A DNA stretch of 64,000 bases from assembly GCF_003390395.1 (NCBI RefSeq), contig NZ_QUOV01000001.1, positions 2,232,001 through 2,296,000 of the forward strand. The letters run 5' to 3'. How positions within the stretch are numbered: the first letter of the stretch is position 1; the number at the start of each line of letters is the position of its first letter. The notes under the pieces are model-generated. The model saw nothing but the letters and a program-made list of their open reading frames with translations, was not told where the DNA came from and ran no database searches. A program made the translations under genes and the position numbers. The DNA is from Thalassotalea euphylliae (lineage in GTDB: Bacteria > Pseudomonadota > Gammaproteobacteria > Enterobacterales > Alteromonadaceae). Of the stretch, positions 27,265 through 36,814 are shown piece by piece.

Positions 27265-27348
27265 CAATTAAATATCAAAAATATTTCAAGTGATTAAAAA
27301 GCGTTTAATGTGATGTTTTTTTAGCTTTTTCGCGACAAAAACAAGCAT

Positions 27349-27930
27349 TTATTCAGCTTTTAAATCAGGCCATGCAGCTTTGAAATAACTCACCATAGTT
27401 GAGACCGTTAAGACAGTCGCAATGAAATAGAACAAATAAGCAGCACCCATTAAAATTTCATGTGGGAAATTAAACACAATCAACGGAATATCGTAATCTG
27501 GTTGCCAAATTAACCCCATGATCCCGAGCATTTGTGCAGCCGTTTTATATTTACCTAATGTTGACACCGCTACGGTGTCGCGCTTGCCTTTAGATGACAT
27601 CAGTTCTCGTAAGGCACTAATAAAAATTTCGCGGGCGATCATTATCATCGCCGGAACCGAGATCCACCACACGGCATAATCTTCAGCAATCATAATCAGC
27701 GCTGAAGCAACCATAAGTTTATCGGCGACAGGATCAATAAAGGCACCAAATGCCGAAGATTGATTAAGCTTTCTAGCTAGGTAGCCATCTAATGCATCAC
27801 TAACCGCTGCTAACCAGAAAATGGCAAACGCACCGAAATGATTCCATGAGACAGGTAAATAGAAAACAATGATAAATACAGGAATTAATACAATTCGAAA
27901 TAAGGTAATTTGGTTAGGAATGGTCCACAT
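27349..27930 (-). CDS. pgsA: CDP-diacylglycerol-glycerol-3-phosphate 3-phosphatidyltransferase PgsA
   Basis: 193 residues, integral inner-membrane enzyme that makes phosphatidylglycerol phosphate, the first committed step to phosphatidylglycerol and cardiolipin. The CDP-alcohol phosphotransferase signature is complete: SDALDGYLARKLNQSSAFGAFIDPVADK at about 44-71, with the Asp residues and Gly/Arg in place. The start MWTIPNQITLFRI matches the family. It lies between uvrC and the tRNA cluster as in E. coli. A large hairpin occupies the gap to uvrC. Confidence 0.95.
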   Translation of the reverse strand: MWTIPNQITLFRIVLIPVFIIVFYLPVSWNHFGAFAIFWLAAVSDALDGYLARKLNQSSAFGAFIDPVADKLMVASALIMIAEDYAVWWISVPAMIMIAREIFISALRELMSSKGKRDTVAVSTLGKYKTAAQMLGIMGLIWQPDYDIPLIVFNFPHEILMGAAYLFYFIATVLTVSTMVSYFKAAWPDLKAE

Positions 27931-27935
27931 AGATA

Positions 27936-28021
27936 CTTCACAAAGCTATTCTTATCGTTGCTACCGTTACTATATAGAAGACAATCAAACATCATCTCTA
28001 TAGCAACGGCAGTTTGTGAAG
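27936..28021. other. Long interrupted inverted repeat between uvrC and pgsA
   Basis: Outer arms CTTCACAAA (27936-27944) and TTTGTGAAG (28013-28021), inner arms CGTTGCTA (27956-27963) and TAGCAACG (28001-28008). GCTATTCT also follows both outer arms as a direct repeat (27945 and 28021). It would fold into a two-part hairpin immediately before the pgsA start codon. Confidence 0.6.
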
Positions 28022-28042
28022 CTATTCTACACAGTTATTTAA

Positions 28043-29920
28043 CTAATTGTCATGCAGCGCATCATATATATTTTGCGCGAGGGTTTGGCTGATGCCTGGC
28101 ACCTTCTCTAAGGTTTTAACATCGGCATTTTTTACTTCCTGCATACCACCAAGGTATTTAAGCAAAGCTTGGCGCTTCTTAGCACCGATACCAGGAATAG
28201 ATTCAAGCGATGACGTTTTCGCGTGCTTTTGTCGCTTAGCGCGATGACCCGTTATCGCAAACCGGTGCGACTCATCTCGAATGTGTTGTACTAAATGCAA
28301 TGCTGGAGAGGTCGCTGGCAATGAAATAAGTTGATGGCTACCTGCGAGAATAAGCGTTTCTAAGCCTGGCTTACGCGACTCCCCTTTTGCTACCCCCACC
28401 AACAGCGGTATTTTAGAGAGTGACAAGGTGGCGAAAAACTCTTCTGCTTTAGCTAACTGTCCTTTACCACCGTCAATAAAGACAATATCAGGTAATTTAT
28501 CTTCGTCAGTGACTTTGCCATAGCGCTTGTTGAGCGCGAATGCCATGGCGGCATAATCATCACCCGGCGTTATCCCTTTAACATTGTATCGGCGATAATC
28601 GCTTTTCAACGGTCCTTCAGTATTAAACACCACACAAGAAGCAACCGTTTGTTGCCCCATAGTATGGCTGATATCAAAACACTCTAACCGCTCTATTTGC
28701 TGGTCTAGTTCAAACACTTCGTTTAATTGTTCAAAGCGTTTATGCATTGACTCTTTTTCACTATTGCGAGTGATCAGTGCTTGTTCAGCATTCGTAGCAG
28801 CAAGCTTTAAATACTGTTTTCGCTCTTGGCGCACATTACTCGAAATTTTAACTTCGTATTCCGACTGCTCTGACAACAAGGCTGACAGTTCGCTGGCACT
28901 TTCAATTTTATAGTCGATCACAATTTCTTTCGGTATTGCGCCTTGAAATGCTTCATTGACTAAATAATGTTGGCCAATAAACGCAGCGATAATTTCTTCG
29001 TCGGTATCTTCCGCCATCAATGTTGGATAGTAGCTTTTACTCCCGAGAATTTTATGATCGCGAACAAATAACACGTGCAGACACACTTGCGCCCCTTTGC
29101 GATACAAACCAATAACGTCCATTTCTGCAGCAACGCCACTAACAAATTGCTGTTGCTGAACTTTGCGAAGCGTCGCTATTTGATCGCGATAACGTGCCGC
29201 CTGCTCAAATTCAAGTGCCATACTCGCTTCTTCCATACGGCCAACGAGTGTGTCAATCACCTGCGAGCTTTTACCACGAAGGAATAACTTGGCAAGGCTA
29301 ACTTGCTGCTGATAGTCGGGCTCTGAAATTTTATCCACGCAAGGTGCAGAACATCGGCCTAATTGATACTGCAAACACGGGCGTGTTCTGGCGCGATAAT
29401 AGCTGTCTTCACATTGTCGAATGGGAAAAATCTTTTGCATTAAGCGCAGCGACTCCCAAACAGCACCAGGGCTTGGGAACGGGCCAAAGTACTCGCCCTT
29501 TTGTCTTTTTACACCGCGATGCATACCAAGCTTTGGGTGTTTATGGCTAGTGATCAGTAAATACGGATACGACTTATCATCACGCAACAGAATATTGTAT
29601 TTAGGCTGGTACTTTTTAATGTAGTTATTTTCAAGAATTAACGCTTCACCCTCGGTATGGGTGATGGTCACGTCAATTGCCAGTATTTGCCGCACTAAGG
29701 CTTTGGTTTTGACACTGGCAACGTCTTTACGAAAATAACTGGCGAGGCGTTTTTTAAGATTTTTGGCTTTACCCACATAAATAACCTCTTGCTCAAGGTT
29801 ATACATGCGATAAACACCAGCCTTTTCCGTTACTATTTTGAGAAACGACTGGTGATCAAAAGTTTGTGCGGTTGGTGAACTTTGTTTGGAAAGTTCAGGT
29901 GATTCTGTTTGTTCAGGCAA
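28043..29920 (-). CDS. uvrC: UvrABC excinuclease subunit C
   Basis: 625 residues. The N-terminal GIY-YIG nuclease ([27 protein letters not shown], about 33-59) makes the 3' incision; there is a Cys-containing linker ([16 protein letters not shown]), a UVR motif ([19 protein letters not shown]), the RNase H-like 5' incision domain ([33 protein letters not shown]) and tandem HhH motifs at the C terminus ([23 protein letters not shown]). It acts in nucleotide excision repair. The start seems to be TTG at 29920, 8 bp after the uvrY stop; the two genes are coupled in many gammaproteobacteria. Confidence 0.96.
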   Translation of the reverse strand: MPEQTESPELSKQSSPTAQTFDHQSFLKIVTEKAGVYRMYNLEQEVIYVGKAKNLKKRLASYFRKDVASVKTKALVRQILAIDVTITHTEGEALILENNYIKKYQPKYNILLRDDKSYPYLLITSHKHPKLGMHRGVKRQKGEYFGPFPSPGAVWESLRLMQKIFPIRQCEDSYYRARTRPCLQYQLGRCSAPCVDKISEPDYQQQVSLAKLFLRGKSSQVIDTLVGRMEEASMALEFEQAARYRDQIATLRKVQQQQFVSGVAAEMDVIGLYRKGAQVCLHVLFVRDHKILGSKSYYPTLMAEDTDEEIIAAFIGQHYLVNEAFQGAIPKEIVIDYKIESASELSALLSEQSEYEVKISSNVRQERKQYLKLAATNAEQALITRNSEKESMHKRFEQLNEVFELDQQIERLECFDISHTMGQQTVASCVVFNTEGPLKSDYRRYNVKGITPGDDYAAMAFALNKRYGKVTDEDKLPDIVFIDGGKGQLAKAEEFFATLSLSKIPLLVGVAKGESRKPGLETLILAGSHQLISLPATSPALHLVQHIRDESHRFAITGHRAKRQKHAKTSSLESIPGIGAKKRQALLKYLGGMQEVKNADVKTLEKVPGISQTLAQNIYDALHDN

Positions 29921-29928
29921 GGCCGACT

Positions 29929-30582
29929 CTAGAATTTTTCTGTTTTTAACATGCCGTGGCGAATTGCCAAATGGGTAAGTTCAACGTCATTACTCACGTT
30001 AAGCTTATCAAACATCCGATAACGATAACTATTGATCGTTTTAGTACTTAGTACCAGTTGCTCAGAAATATCTGGCACTTTTTCGCCTCGAGTGATCATC
30101 CACATAATTTGTAACTCACGCTCTGATAGCGCGTTAAATGGATTCTCTTCTGTAGATTTAAATTGATTGAGCGCCATTTGTTGCGCAATTTCTGGCGTTA
30201 TATAGCGCTGCCCACTGTTAACTGCACGGATTGCATTGACCATTTCATCTGGCCCTGCGCCCTTGGTTAAATAGCCAGCGGCACCAATTTGCATCACTTT
30301 TGTCGGGAAAGGATCTTCACTATGGATAGTTAAGACAATAACTTTAACATCAGGTGCATAGCGGATGATTTTTTTGGTGGCTTCTAGACCACCAATGCCC
30401 GGCATGTTCATGTCCATCAAGACAACATCAGGTTGCTGTTCCTTACGACAGAACTGCACAGCCTCTTCACCGGTTTCAGCTTCGCTGATGACTTTAATTC
30501 CTTTAACTTCGTCAAGTATCTTGCGTATCCCTGTACGGACTAATTCATGATCGTCAACTAAAAGAACGTTAATCAAGAGCAT
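29929..30582 (-). CDS. uvrY: Response regulator UvrY/GacA
   Basis: 217 residues: receiver domain ([19 protein letters not shown], phospho-Asp near 57 in [13 protein letters not shown], Lys near 110 in YLTKGAGP) and C-terminal LuxR/FixJ helix-turn-helix ([25 protein letters not shown]). It is the partner of BarA/GacS and activates CsrB-type small RNAs that antagonise CsrA. Located directly upstream of uvrC as in E. coli and Pseudomonas. Start at ATG 30582. Confidence 0.95.
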   Translation of the reverse strand: MLLINVLLVDDHELVRTGIRKILDEVKGIKVISEAETGEEAVQFCRKEQQPDVVLMDMNMPGIGGLEATKKIIRYAPDVKVIVLTIHSEDPFPTKVMQIGAAGYLTKGAGPDEMVNAIRAVNSGQRYITPEIAQQMALNQFKSTEENPFNALSERELQIMWMITRGEKVPDISEQLVLSTKTINSYRYRMFDKLNVSNDVELTHLAIRHGMLKTEKF

Positions 30583-30788
30583 CTACCTTTGTTTTGTTAT
30601 ACATTGTTATCCCTGAATTTTTATTATGTTTTTAATTGCTATTGCATTATTCGCCGGAGCATTGTTGTTAGTATTTTGCTCTACGAACTTATTCAGAGAT
30701 AGATCAAAACTATATAGTGAAATACCTATTATGACAATTAATTAATTCCATAAAACGCTTATAAATTAGGCGTATAAACACCTTTTGA

Positions 30789-31028
30789 CTAAAGCTTATT
30801 CTTTGTTAACCAATTATTTAGTAATCCTATTTGACCATTTTTATAAGCCGCATAAGTTAGCCTAACCGCATTGCTTAAAATAACAGAATCAGACCAGTTG
30901 GTTTGTTCTTGGATTAGCTCATAACATTCCAATGCTTCTTTCGATAGATAGCCGCGCATTTCCTTTTTACCATTTTCTTTTTGACGTTCGCGATAACGCC
31001 GCTGTTTTTCTGCATTGCTTAACGCCAT
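30789..31028 (-). CDS. Small hypothetical protein, basic N terminus
   Basis: 79 residues. A good ribosome site (AAGGAG five bases before the ATG) supports it as real. The first 25 residues are very basic (NAEKQRRYRERQKENGKKE), followed by two predicted helices (SKEALECYELIQEQT and SDSVILSNAVRLTYAAYK). A short strand plus two helices with a basic arm would be compatible with a small DNA-binding protein such as ribbon-helix-helix, but I do not recognise the family. Divergent from fabA. Confidence 0.6.
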   Translation of the reverse strand: MALSNAEKQRRYRERQKENGKKEMRGYLSKEALECYELIQEQTNWSDSVILSNAVRLTYAAYKNGQIGLLNNWLTKNKL

Positions 31029-31187
31029 GTCATCTCCTTGTCATTAAGCTCAATTAATATACGCTACTGATGGTTACGCATAACCATCAAAATTGCAACA
31101 AAATAACTGCTCCGAGTTGTTTAGTGTACAAGTGTTCGCTAAAGTAGCTACTCTAAATTACAGCAATGATTAATGAACAGAAAAAAT

Positions 31188-31703
31188 ATGGAACAAAAAA
31201 ACGCATTCAGCAAAGAAGACTTAGTGTTAGCCGGTACCACCGACTTTTTTGGTGAAGGTAACAGCAAATTGCCCGCTGACAACATGCTGATGATGGACCG
31301 TATCAATCTTATTACTGAAGAAGGTGGTGAGTTTGGTAAGGGTGAAATCATTGCCGAACTTGATATTAATCCCGACCTTTGGTTTTTTGATTGCCACTTT
31401 AAAGGTGATCCGGTAATGCCAGGCTGCTTAGGTCTAGATGCTATGTGGCAACTTGTAGGCTTTTACTTAGCATGGGCAGGCGGTCCAGGCCGTGGCCGTG
31501 CATTAGGTGTTGGCGAGGTTAAATTTACGGGCCAAATATTACCTACGGCGAAAAAAGTAACTTATAACATTCAACTAAAACGAGTGATCAAGCGTAAGCT
31601 GTTTATGGGTATTGCTGACGGCACCGTTTCTGTTGATGGCAAAGTGATTTATACCGCAACTGATCTTAAAGTAGGTTTATTTACAGATACATCAAGCTTT
31701 TAA
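31188..31703 (+). CDS. fabA: 3-hydroxydecanoyl-ACP dehydratase/isomerase FabA
   Basis: 171 residues from the ATG at 31188, which matches E. coli FabA in length; an in-frame ATG at 31173 adds five residues. The active-site stretch [25 protein letters not shown] has the catalytic His and Asp, and the C terminus [11 protein letters not shown] is nearly that of E. coli. It dehydrates 3-hydroxyacyl-ACP and isomerises the C10 enoyl intermediate, starting unsaturated fatty acid synthesis in the cytoplasm. Followed by a clear terminator. Confidence 0.97.
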   Translation: MEQKNAFSKEDLVLAGTTDFFGEGNSKLPADNMLMMDRINLITEEGGEFGKGEIIAELDINPDLWFFDCHFKGDPVMPGCLGLDAMWQLVGFYLAWAGGPGRGRALGVGEVKFTGQILPTAKKVTYNIQLKRVIKRKLFMGIADGTVSVDGKVIYTATDLKVGLFTDTSSF

Positions 31704-31742
31704 TTCAAAGCTTGATGTTAAATACTTGAACAGACAATACAC

Positions 31743-31775
31743 AAAAGCCCGACGACAAGTCGGGCTTTTGCTTTT
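31743..31775 (+). terminator. Rho-independent terminator after fabA
   Basis: Stem AAAAGCCCGAC / GTCGGGCTTTT with loop GACAA, followed by GCTTTT. The reverse strand reads as a terminator for rmf as well (stem followed by TTTTGTG). Confidence 0.9.
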
Positions 31776-31806
31776 CTACTATTTGTATTTTCAATTGTGT
31801 TGTTTT

Positions 31807-31983
31807 CTACTTAAATAAACCTTGCTGTTTATCGGCAATGGCCTCTCGCCAACCACCTAGCCACTCAGATTTTGCTTCACTGTTTTGATATGGACACATT
31901 TCTTTAGAACGCCCTGCGACGCCTGCTTGGTAACCTTTAGAGTGTGCTCTATCGTGACGATCACGTTTTTGCCTCTTCATCAT
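31807..31983 (-). CDS. rmf: Ribosome modulation factor
   Basis: 58 residues from the ATG at 31983, chosen because AAGGAG lies nine bases upstream. KRQKRD, AHSKGYQAGVAGRSKEMCPYQ and SEWLGGWREAIAD match E. coli RMF almost block for block. RMF dimerises 70S ribosomes into inactive 100S particles in stationary phase. It faces fabA across a shared terminator, the same neighbours as in E. coli. Confidence 0.95.
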   Translation of the reverse strand: MMKRQKRDRHDRAHSKGYQAGVAGRSKEMCPYQNSEAKSEWLGGWREAIADKQQGLFK

Positions 31984-32196
31984 CGACAAGTTCTCCTTAT
32001 TATCTTTTAGCTCTTTTTTTGTTGAACATTTTTCAAACGCCCTATTAACGAATAGAAGACAGTAAAGGTTATTTCAACAAAGAACTTAGTGTTAACAACC
32101 AAGAGATTGATATAACGAATTAAATAATTGGCTCTTCCAACCTCTACAAACAATTATTTGCCAGCAGGAATTGCCAAGATTGGCTACATTAGAAAG

Positions 32197-32706
32197 GTGG
32201 AAAAGATAACCTTACATTTGATCAGGCACGCCAAATCGAGTTGGGATAACCATATGCTCGCAGATATTGAGCGGCCACTCAATCAAAGAGGCAAGCAAAG
32301 TTGCAGAATAATTGCGCCCAAAATTGCAGAGTTAGGTTGTGACTTTCAACAGGTACTTGTCAGCAACGCGACACGCGCACAACAAACTATTGAAGAAATC
32401 GCCAGCAGTCTTCCGAATATTCAATTGCAGTGGCACACTGAACCGCAGTTATACACATTCAGTGCATCCGCCCTGCTGGCCTATTTACAATGTCTAGAGC
32501 TTCATATAAGTAACCTTGTTGTTATTGGCCACAACCCTGCTCTAACTGACCTGTGCGACTATTTAACGGGTAGCGACATAGGCAACATACCGACAGCTGG
32601 CTATGCACAACTAACATCTATCGGTCCTATTTCATGGCAAGATTTAACGAGGAATAGCTTTGCATTGTGTCATTTTATTAAACCGAAGGACTTTAAAGCC
32701 AACTGA
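32197..32706 (+). CDS. sixA: SixA-like phosphohistidine phosphatase
   Basis: About 170 residues. The histidine-phosphatase motif LIRHAKSSWD comes right after the start, as in SixA, when the GTG at 32197 is used; a longer reading from a TTG at 32128 adds 23 residues with no family match. A later GHNPALTDL gives the second catalytic His. SixA dephosphorylates histidine phosphotransfer domains or the nitrogen PTS protein NPr; the exact substrate here is unknown. The start remains uncertain because the AGAAAGG stretch abuts the GTG. Confidence 0.85.
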   Translation: MEKITLHLIRHAKSSWDNHMLADIERPLNQRGKQSCRIIAPKIAELGCDFQQVLVSNATRAQQTIEEIASSLPNIQLQWHTEPQLYTFSASALLAYLQCLELHISNLVVIGHNPALTDLCDYLTGSDIGNIPTAGYAQLTSIGPISWQDLTRNSFALCHFIKPKDFKAN

Positions 32707-32723
32707 GCTACACATAAAAACGA

Positions 32724-32757
32724 ACGCACAAAAGAGAAACGCACAAAAGAGGAACAC
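32724..32757. repeat. 15-bp tandem repeat before VOC gene
   Basis: Two full units of ACGCACAAAAGAGRA (period 15, starting 32724 and 32739) and part of a third; the last unit contains the GAGGA ribosome binding site of the next gene. Confidence 0.75.
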
Positions 32758-32759
32758 AC

Positions 32760-33134
32760 ATGAAACTTGGCGCATTTTCAATCAGTTTAAATGTTAAAGA
32801 CATTAAGCTCTCATATGAGTTTTATCAAAAACTAGGCTTCACTCAATTTGGCGGTGATATCGAACAAAAATGGCTAATTTTACAAAACGAAGATAAGCAT
32901 ATTATTGGCTTGTTCGAAGGTATGTTAGATAACAACACCCTCACTTTTAATCCAGGCTGGGATCAAAGCGCACAATCGTTAACAAGCTTTGACGATGTAC
33001 GAAAAATTCAAACTCAGTTATTAGCCGATGGCGTAAATTTTGTGACGCAAGCTGATAGCAATAGCGAAGGACCTGCAAGTTTTGTGGTGTTAGACCCAGA
33101 TGGCAACCCCATTCTTGTCGACCAGCATCGCTAA
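32760..33134 (+). CDS. VOC (glyoxalase/bleomycin resistance) family protein
   Basis: 124 residues with the vicinal-oxygen-chelate fold: start MKLGAFSISLNVKDIKLSYEFYQKLGF, later GLFEGMLDNNTLTFNPGW and C-terminal FVVLDPDGNPILVDQH. Members range from lactoylglutathione lyases to antibiotic-binding proteins, and the single-domain form is often of unknown function. GAGGA six bases before the ATG supports the start. Confidence 0.88.
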   Translation: MKLGAFSISLNVKDIKLSYEFYQKLGFTQFGGDIEQKWLILQNEDKHIIGLFEGMLDNNTLTFNPGWDQSAQSLTSFDDVRKIQTQLLADGVNFVTQADSNSEGPASFVVLDPDGNPILVDQHR

Positions 33135-33149
33135 AACTAGCAACGAGCA

Positions 33150-33695
33150 TTAATCCAAATAACGGGTCACTGTTTCAAATGATTTTCGTGACTTACTTGG
33201 CAGTACTTTACTCTCAGTGCCGACATATAAATAGCCAACAATATCTTGCTCTGCAGCTACATTTAGCGACTGCTTTACGATTTCACAATGCGCCATATCG
33301 CCAGTGCGCCACATCGCTTGATAACCCAATGCTACTGCGGCCATTTGCATAGCGTAAACGGCACAGCCTGCGGTAATTAGCTGTTCTTCCTTGGGTACCT
33401 TCGGATGTTCTTGGTAATTGGTTGCGACAACAATCATCATTGGCGAGCGAAATGGCATTTTTTCCGCTTTAGTCACTTTAAATTCATCACCACTATTGGC
33501 CTGTGCTGATTGTTTGAACGCTTGTCCAAGTGAAGCGCGGGCTTCTTCTTTAACAACGATAATGTTAAATGGCGTTAAACCACCGTGATCAGGCACTGAC
33601 ATTGCGGCTTGCAGCAATTGTTCAAGCTCATGTTCGCTTGGCGCAGGTAAGGTTAAGTTTGGGTTAGATTGGCGTTGAAGTAGAAAATCGATCAC
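33150..33695 (-). CDS. Nitroreductase family protein, YdjA-like
   Basis: 181 residues, similar in layout to E. coli YdjA, a small FMN-dependent nitroreductase: N-terminal RQSNPNLTLPAPSEHELEQLLQAAMSVPDH, then PFRSPMMIVVATNY, KVPKEEQLITAGCAVYAMQMAAVALGYQAMWRTGDM, and IVGYLYVGT. The start codon is GTG at 33695. Physiological substrate unknown. Convergent with the VOC gene. Confidence 0.9.
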   Translation of the reverse strand: MIDFLLQRQSNPNLTLPAPSEHELEQLLQAAMSVPDHGGLTPFNIIVVKEEARASLGQAFKQSAQANSGDEFKVTKAEKMPFRSPMMIVVATNYQEHPKVPKEEQLITAGCAVYAMQMAAVALGYQAMWRTGDMAHCEIVKQSLNVAAEQDIVGYLYVGTESKVLPSKSRKSFETVTRYLD

Positions 33696-33762
33696 AAGCG
33701 TACTTTTATCTGTGTTTATCTGTGTTGTGTTCCTTTCATTGTAATGAATATAAAAATAATAA

Positions 33763-33785
33763 AAACCCGCACTTAGTGCGGGTTT
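33763..33785 (-). terminator. Rho-independent terminator after doxX-like gene
   Basis: Perfect 10-bp stem AAACCCGCAC / GTGCGGGTTT with loop TTA. On the minus strand it is followed by a T-rich tract, so it terminates the DoxX-family gene. Confidence 0.88.
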
Positions 33786-33817
33786 ATAAAAATAGCTAAT
33801 TTCTACACTATTTATTA

Positions 33818-34501
33818 TTAATCAGCAGACAAAAATCGTGCACGAACGAAGTGATCGGCACTCGTAAGGCGACCGGCACCAATAAAGAATAGCGCAAGTA
33901 GCATGATGAAATAAGTTACTGCAAACTCAATACCATTGTTTAGCACAACAATATTACCGTTTTCATATAACCAGTTGGTGTTGCCATTCTCATCCAAAAT
34001 ATCGCGCATTTTATTTAAGCGTACTGACGTTTCTTCTGAATTTTCCAAGCTCGCTTTTGCACTGTCAAAGCCTAACCAAGCAACCATTTTTGCTGGGCTT
34101 GTATCTGGGTTTGTCGGCGTGATAGCGAACCAACCATTGTCAGCGTGCACACTTGTTGCGGCAACAACCATAGTGAACATTAGCGGAATTGAGATTAAGC
34201 GAGTGAATAAACCGATAATCAACAACCAACCACCTAAAAATTCAGTCCATGCTGCTAAATTTGCCAACAGTGTTGGGAATGGTAAACCTAAGCCCCATTC
34301 CGTGTTGCCAAACCAATTCACAATGTTTGGATCCGCAGCCAGCGATGCTAAACCGGTAACATCTGGGTTGCCAAGTTGTAATTTAGAATAACCAGCAATG
34401 ATGAATACAGGAGCAAGATATAAACGAATTAACAGCGCTGGAATACCGTCAAGTTTTGAAAGCTGTTGAGTAAAACTTTGATATAAAGAAGGTAAGTTCA
34501 T
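33818..34501 (-). CDS. DoxX-family membrane protein
   Basis: 227 residues with four membrane helices. DoxX features: LLIRLYLAPVFIIAGYSKLQLGNP at the N terminus, AAWTEFLGGWLLIIGLFTRLISIPLMFTMVVA in the middle. A loop of about 60 residues between helices 3 and 4 (near 120-190) makes it longer than the minimal DoxX. The family covers quinone-linked and thiosulfate-related membrane proteins of varied role; function unknown here. Confidence 0.85.
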   Translation of the reverse strand: MNLPSLYQSFTQQLSKLDGIPALLIRLYLAPVFIIAGYSKLQLGNPDVTGLASLAADPNIVNWFGNTEWGLGLPFPTLLANLAAWTEFLGGWLLIIGLFTRLISIPLMFTMVVAATSVHADNGWFAITPTNPDTSPAKMVAWLGFDSAKASLENSEETSVRLNKMRDILDENGNTNWLYENGNIVVLNNGIEFAVTYFIMLLALFFIGAGRLTSADHFVRARFLSAD

Positions 34502-34688
34502 AAGTTCACTTTTGTTGTGTTAAATAATATAGTTGGACTAGACCGTAGAAAACCCAAAATAATTCTCCTACGTATTTGTTATATTTAAAGATAATAAATT
34601 TTACAAAATTTACTACTGCAAGTTAATAAATTATGTAGCATTAGTACCATGACGGTAGCTTCTCAATCCGATGTAATGGAAAATATGA

Positions 34689-36572
34689 ATGAATAGTAAT
34701 CCTGGCCTTATTAGACGATTTTTTTCAGCAAGTTGGCGTGTTGTCGACACAAGTCGCAAACTTGTAGTAAACCTAATTTTTCTCGCGATCATTATCGCTA
34801 TTATTGGCATCATTAGTAGTGACGATACGCAAGTCACCGTCCCAGAAAATTCTGCACTTGTGCTTAATTTGCGTGGTGACTTGGTAGAACAAAAAGTGGC
34901 GATTGACCCCATGGATGCATTATTTAACGAAGCTTTAGGCCAAAAAGAAGAAAGACCCGAAGTGTTAGTAAGTAATGTACTTTCTGCAATTGAGCATGCA
35001 AAAAATGATGATCGCATCAAGCTATTGGTACTTAAGTTAGATCAACTTGGTCGCGGTGGTTTGAGCAAGTTACAAGATATCGGTCAAGCATTAAACGACT
35101 TCAAAGGCGCCGATAAACACGTAATTGCACTTGGCGATTCATATTCACAAGGACAATACTACCTCGCTAGCTATGCCGACGAGATATGGTTAGATCCTAA
35201 AGGCTATTTGCTGCTCGATGGCTTTGGTCGCTATCAACTTTATTTCAAATCAGCGTTAGAAAAGCTCGCCATCAGCCCGCATATTTTCCGAGTAGGCACC
35301 TACAAATCAGCGGTTGAACCTTACATTCGCGACGATATGTCTGAGGAAGCGAAAGCCGCTAATCAGTTATGGTTAAACGACCTATGGCAAGAATATAAAA
35401 AAGATGTAGCTAAAGAGCGTGGCTTTGAAACATCTAATTTCGACGAAAACATTGAATCTTTGTTAACTAAATTTAGCGAGGCTAATGGCAGTTTCGCTGA
35501 ATACGCGAAGCAAAACCAGTGGGTAGATTCACTAAAAACTCGCGATGAAATGGTTAACGATTTAATGTCTCGTGTAGGCAAAAACACCAGTGGTGAATAC
35601 TTTAAGCACATCAACTATAAGTCTTACCTTAAGGCGATTAAACCTCCGTTCCCGTTAGATACAAACGGTAGTGATAAAGTAGCTGTTGTCGTTGCAAAAG
35701 GCACGATTTTAAATGGTAACCAAGCACCTGGTACCATTGGTGGCGATAGCACGGCTAAACTATTAAAACGCGCCCGTTTTGACAAGCAAGTAAAGGCTGT
35801 TGTACTGCGTGTTGATAGCCCAGGCGGCAGTGCTTATGCATCAGAAATTATTCGCCAAGAAGTAGAACTGTTAAAGCAGGCGGGTAAGCCTGTTGTCGCC
35901 TCTATGGGTAGTGTTGCGGCATCTGGTGGTTACTGGATTTCAGCATCTGCAGATAAAATTGTCGCGTCACCAACCACGATTACAGGTTCAATTGGTATTT
36001 TTGGCATGTTTATGACGTTAGAAAATACGCTTGGCAAACTTGGTATTCACACCGACGGCGTTGGTACAACTGATATTGCTGGTTTTGGTGTAACTCGCCC
36101 ACTCTCTGAAGGTATGTCGAAGTTATTTCAATTAAGCATTAATCGGGGTTACGAAGACTTCATTTCGCTAGTGGCAGAAAACCGAGCGATGACCAAGCAG
36201 CAAGTAGATAAAGTTGCACAAGGTAGAGTGTGGTCAGGCATTAAGGCGCAAGAGCTTGGCTTGGTTGACGAGCTAGGCTCGCTAGACGAAGCTGTTAACA
36301 TTGCAGCAGATTTAGCTAAGCTTGAAGACTTTGAACAAGTATTGATTGAGCGCGAATTGAGCCCTCAAGATTTGTTCTGGCAAAACCTAGTGGACAGCAG
36401 CGCATTTGTTGCTGAGAAATTAGGTTATGAATATCAATCGTCTTCACCAATTGCCCATATGGGACAAGCTCGCCAAATCGTGCAGCAAGTTATCGACGAG
36501 GTTAAACAACTCGAGCAATTTAACGACCCACAAGGCATATACTCATTTTGTTTGACTTGTGAAGTAAATTAA
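34689..36572 (+). CDS. sppA: Signal peptide peptidase SppA (67 kDa type)
   Basis: 627 residues, the double-length form as in E. coli. An N-terminal membrane anchor (LVVNLIFLAIIIAIIGIIS) is followed by two tandem S49 peptidase domains. The catalytic Lys is in RVGTYKSAVEPY (N-terminal domain) and the nucleophile Ser in SMGSVAASGGYWISASAD (C-terminal domain). It degrades cleaved signal peptides at the inner membrane. Followed by a terminator and ansA, the same order as in E. coli. Confidence 0.95.
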   Translation: MNSNPGLIRRFFSASWRVVDTSRKLVVNLIFLAIIIAIIGIISSDDTQVTVPENSALVLNLRGDLVEQKVAIDPMDALFNEALGQKEERPEVLVSNVLSAIEHAKNDDRIKLLVLKLDQLGRGGLSKLQDIGQALNDFKGADKHVIALGDSYSQGQYYLASYADEIWLDPKGYLLLDGFGRYQLYFKSALEKLAISPHIFRVGTYKSAVEPYIRDDMSEEAKAANQLWLNDLWQEYKKDVAKERGFETSNFDENIESLLTKFSEANGSFAEYAKQNQWVDSLKTRDEMVNDLMSRVGKNTSGEYFKHINYKSYLKAIKPPFPLDTNGSDKVAVVVAKGTILNGNQAPGTIGGDSTAKLLKRARFDKQVKAVVLRVDSPGGSAYASEIIRQEVELLKQAGKPVVASMGSVAASGGYWISASADKIVASPTTITGSIGIFGMFMTLENTLGKLGIHTDGVGTTDIAGFGVTRPLSEGMSKLFQLSINRGYEDFISLVAENRAMTKQQVDKVAQGRVWSGIKAQELGLVDELGSLDEAVNIAADLAKLEDFEQVLIERELSPQDLFWQNLVDSSAFVAEKLGYEYQSSSPIAHMGQARQIVQQVIDEVKQLEQFNDPQGIYSFCLTCEVN

Positions 36573-36580
36573 TTCTTAAT

Positions 36581-36606
36581 GCCCCGATTATTCGGGGCTT
36601 TTTTTT
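36581..36606 (+). terminator. Rho-independent terminator after sppA
   Basis: Stem GCCCCGA / TCGGGGC with loop TTAT, then eight T. Confidence 0.93.
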
Positions 36607-36688
36607 ACTTAACCTCAGGTTTGGATAAGAAATAGCAAATAAACAATAAATTTATACATTTAAATTTACCGTTACCTTCTAACGAGAA

Positions 36689-36769
36689 ATTTTTTCTGAG
36701 ATCAAGGCGAATTTGCGCGTCAATAGCTGGTCTATTGCAAGTAAATTCAACGCTGATACCAGGAAAAAT
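36689..36769. repeat. 81-bp imperfect palindrome between sppA and ansA
   Basis: Arms pair ATTTTTTCTG with CAGGAAAAAT, then GCG with CGC, GAATTT (36709) with AAATTC (36743), and CAATAG (36721) with CTATTG (36732) around loop CTGGT. A whole-length imperfect inverted repeat of this kind resembles a small dispersed intergenic repeat; there is only one copy in this window. Confidence 0.55.
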
Positions 36770-36814
36770 AGCCGCTAGAAGCGCATTAGTTATCCTGAGC
36801 TGAGGTTAATGATC

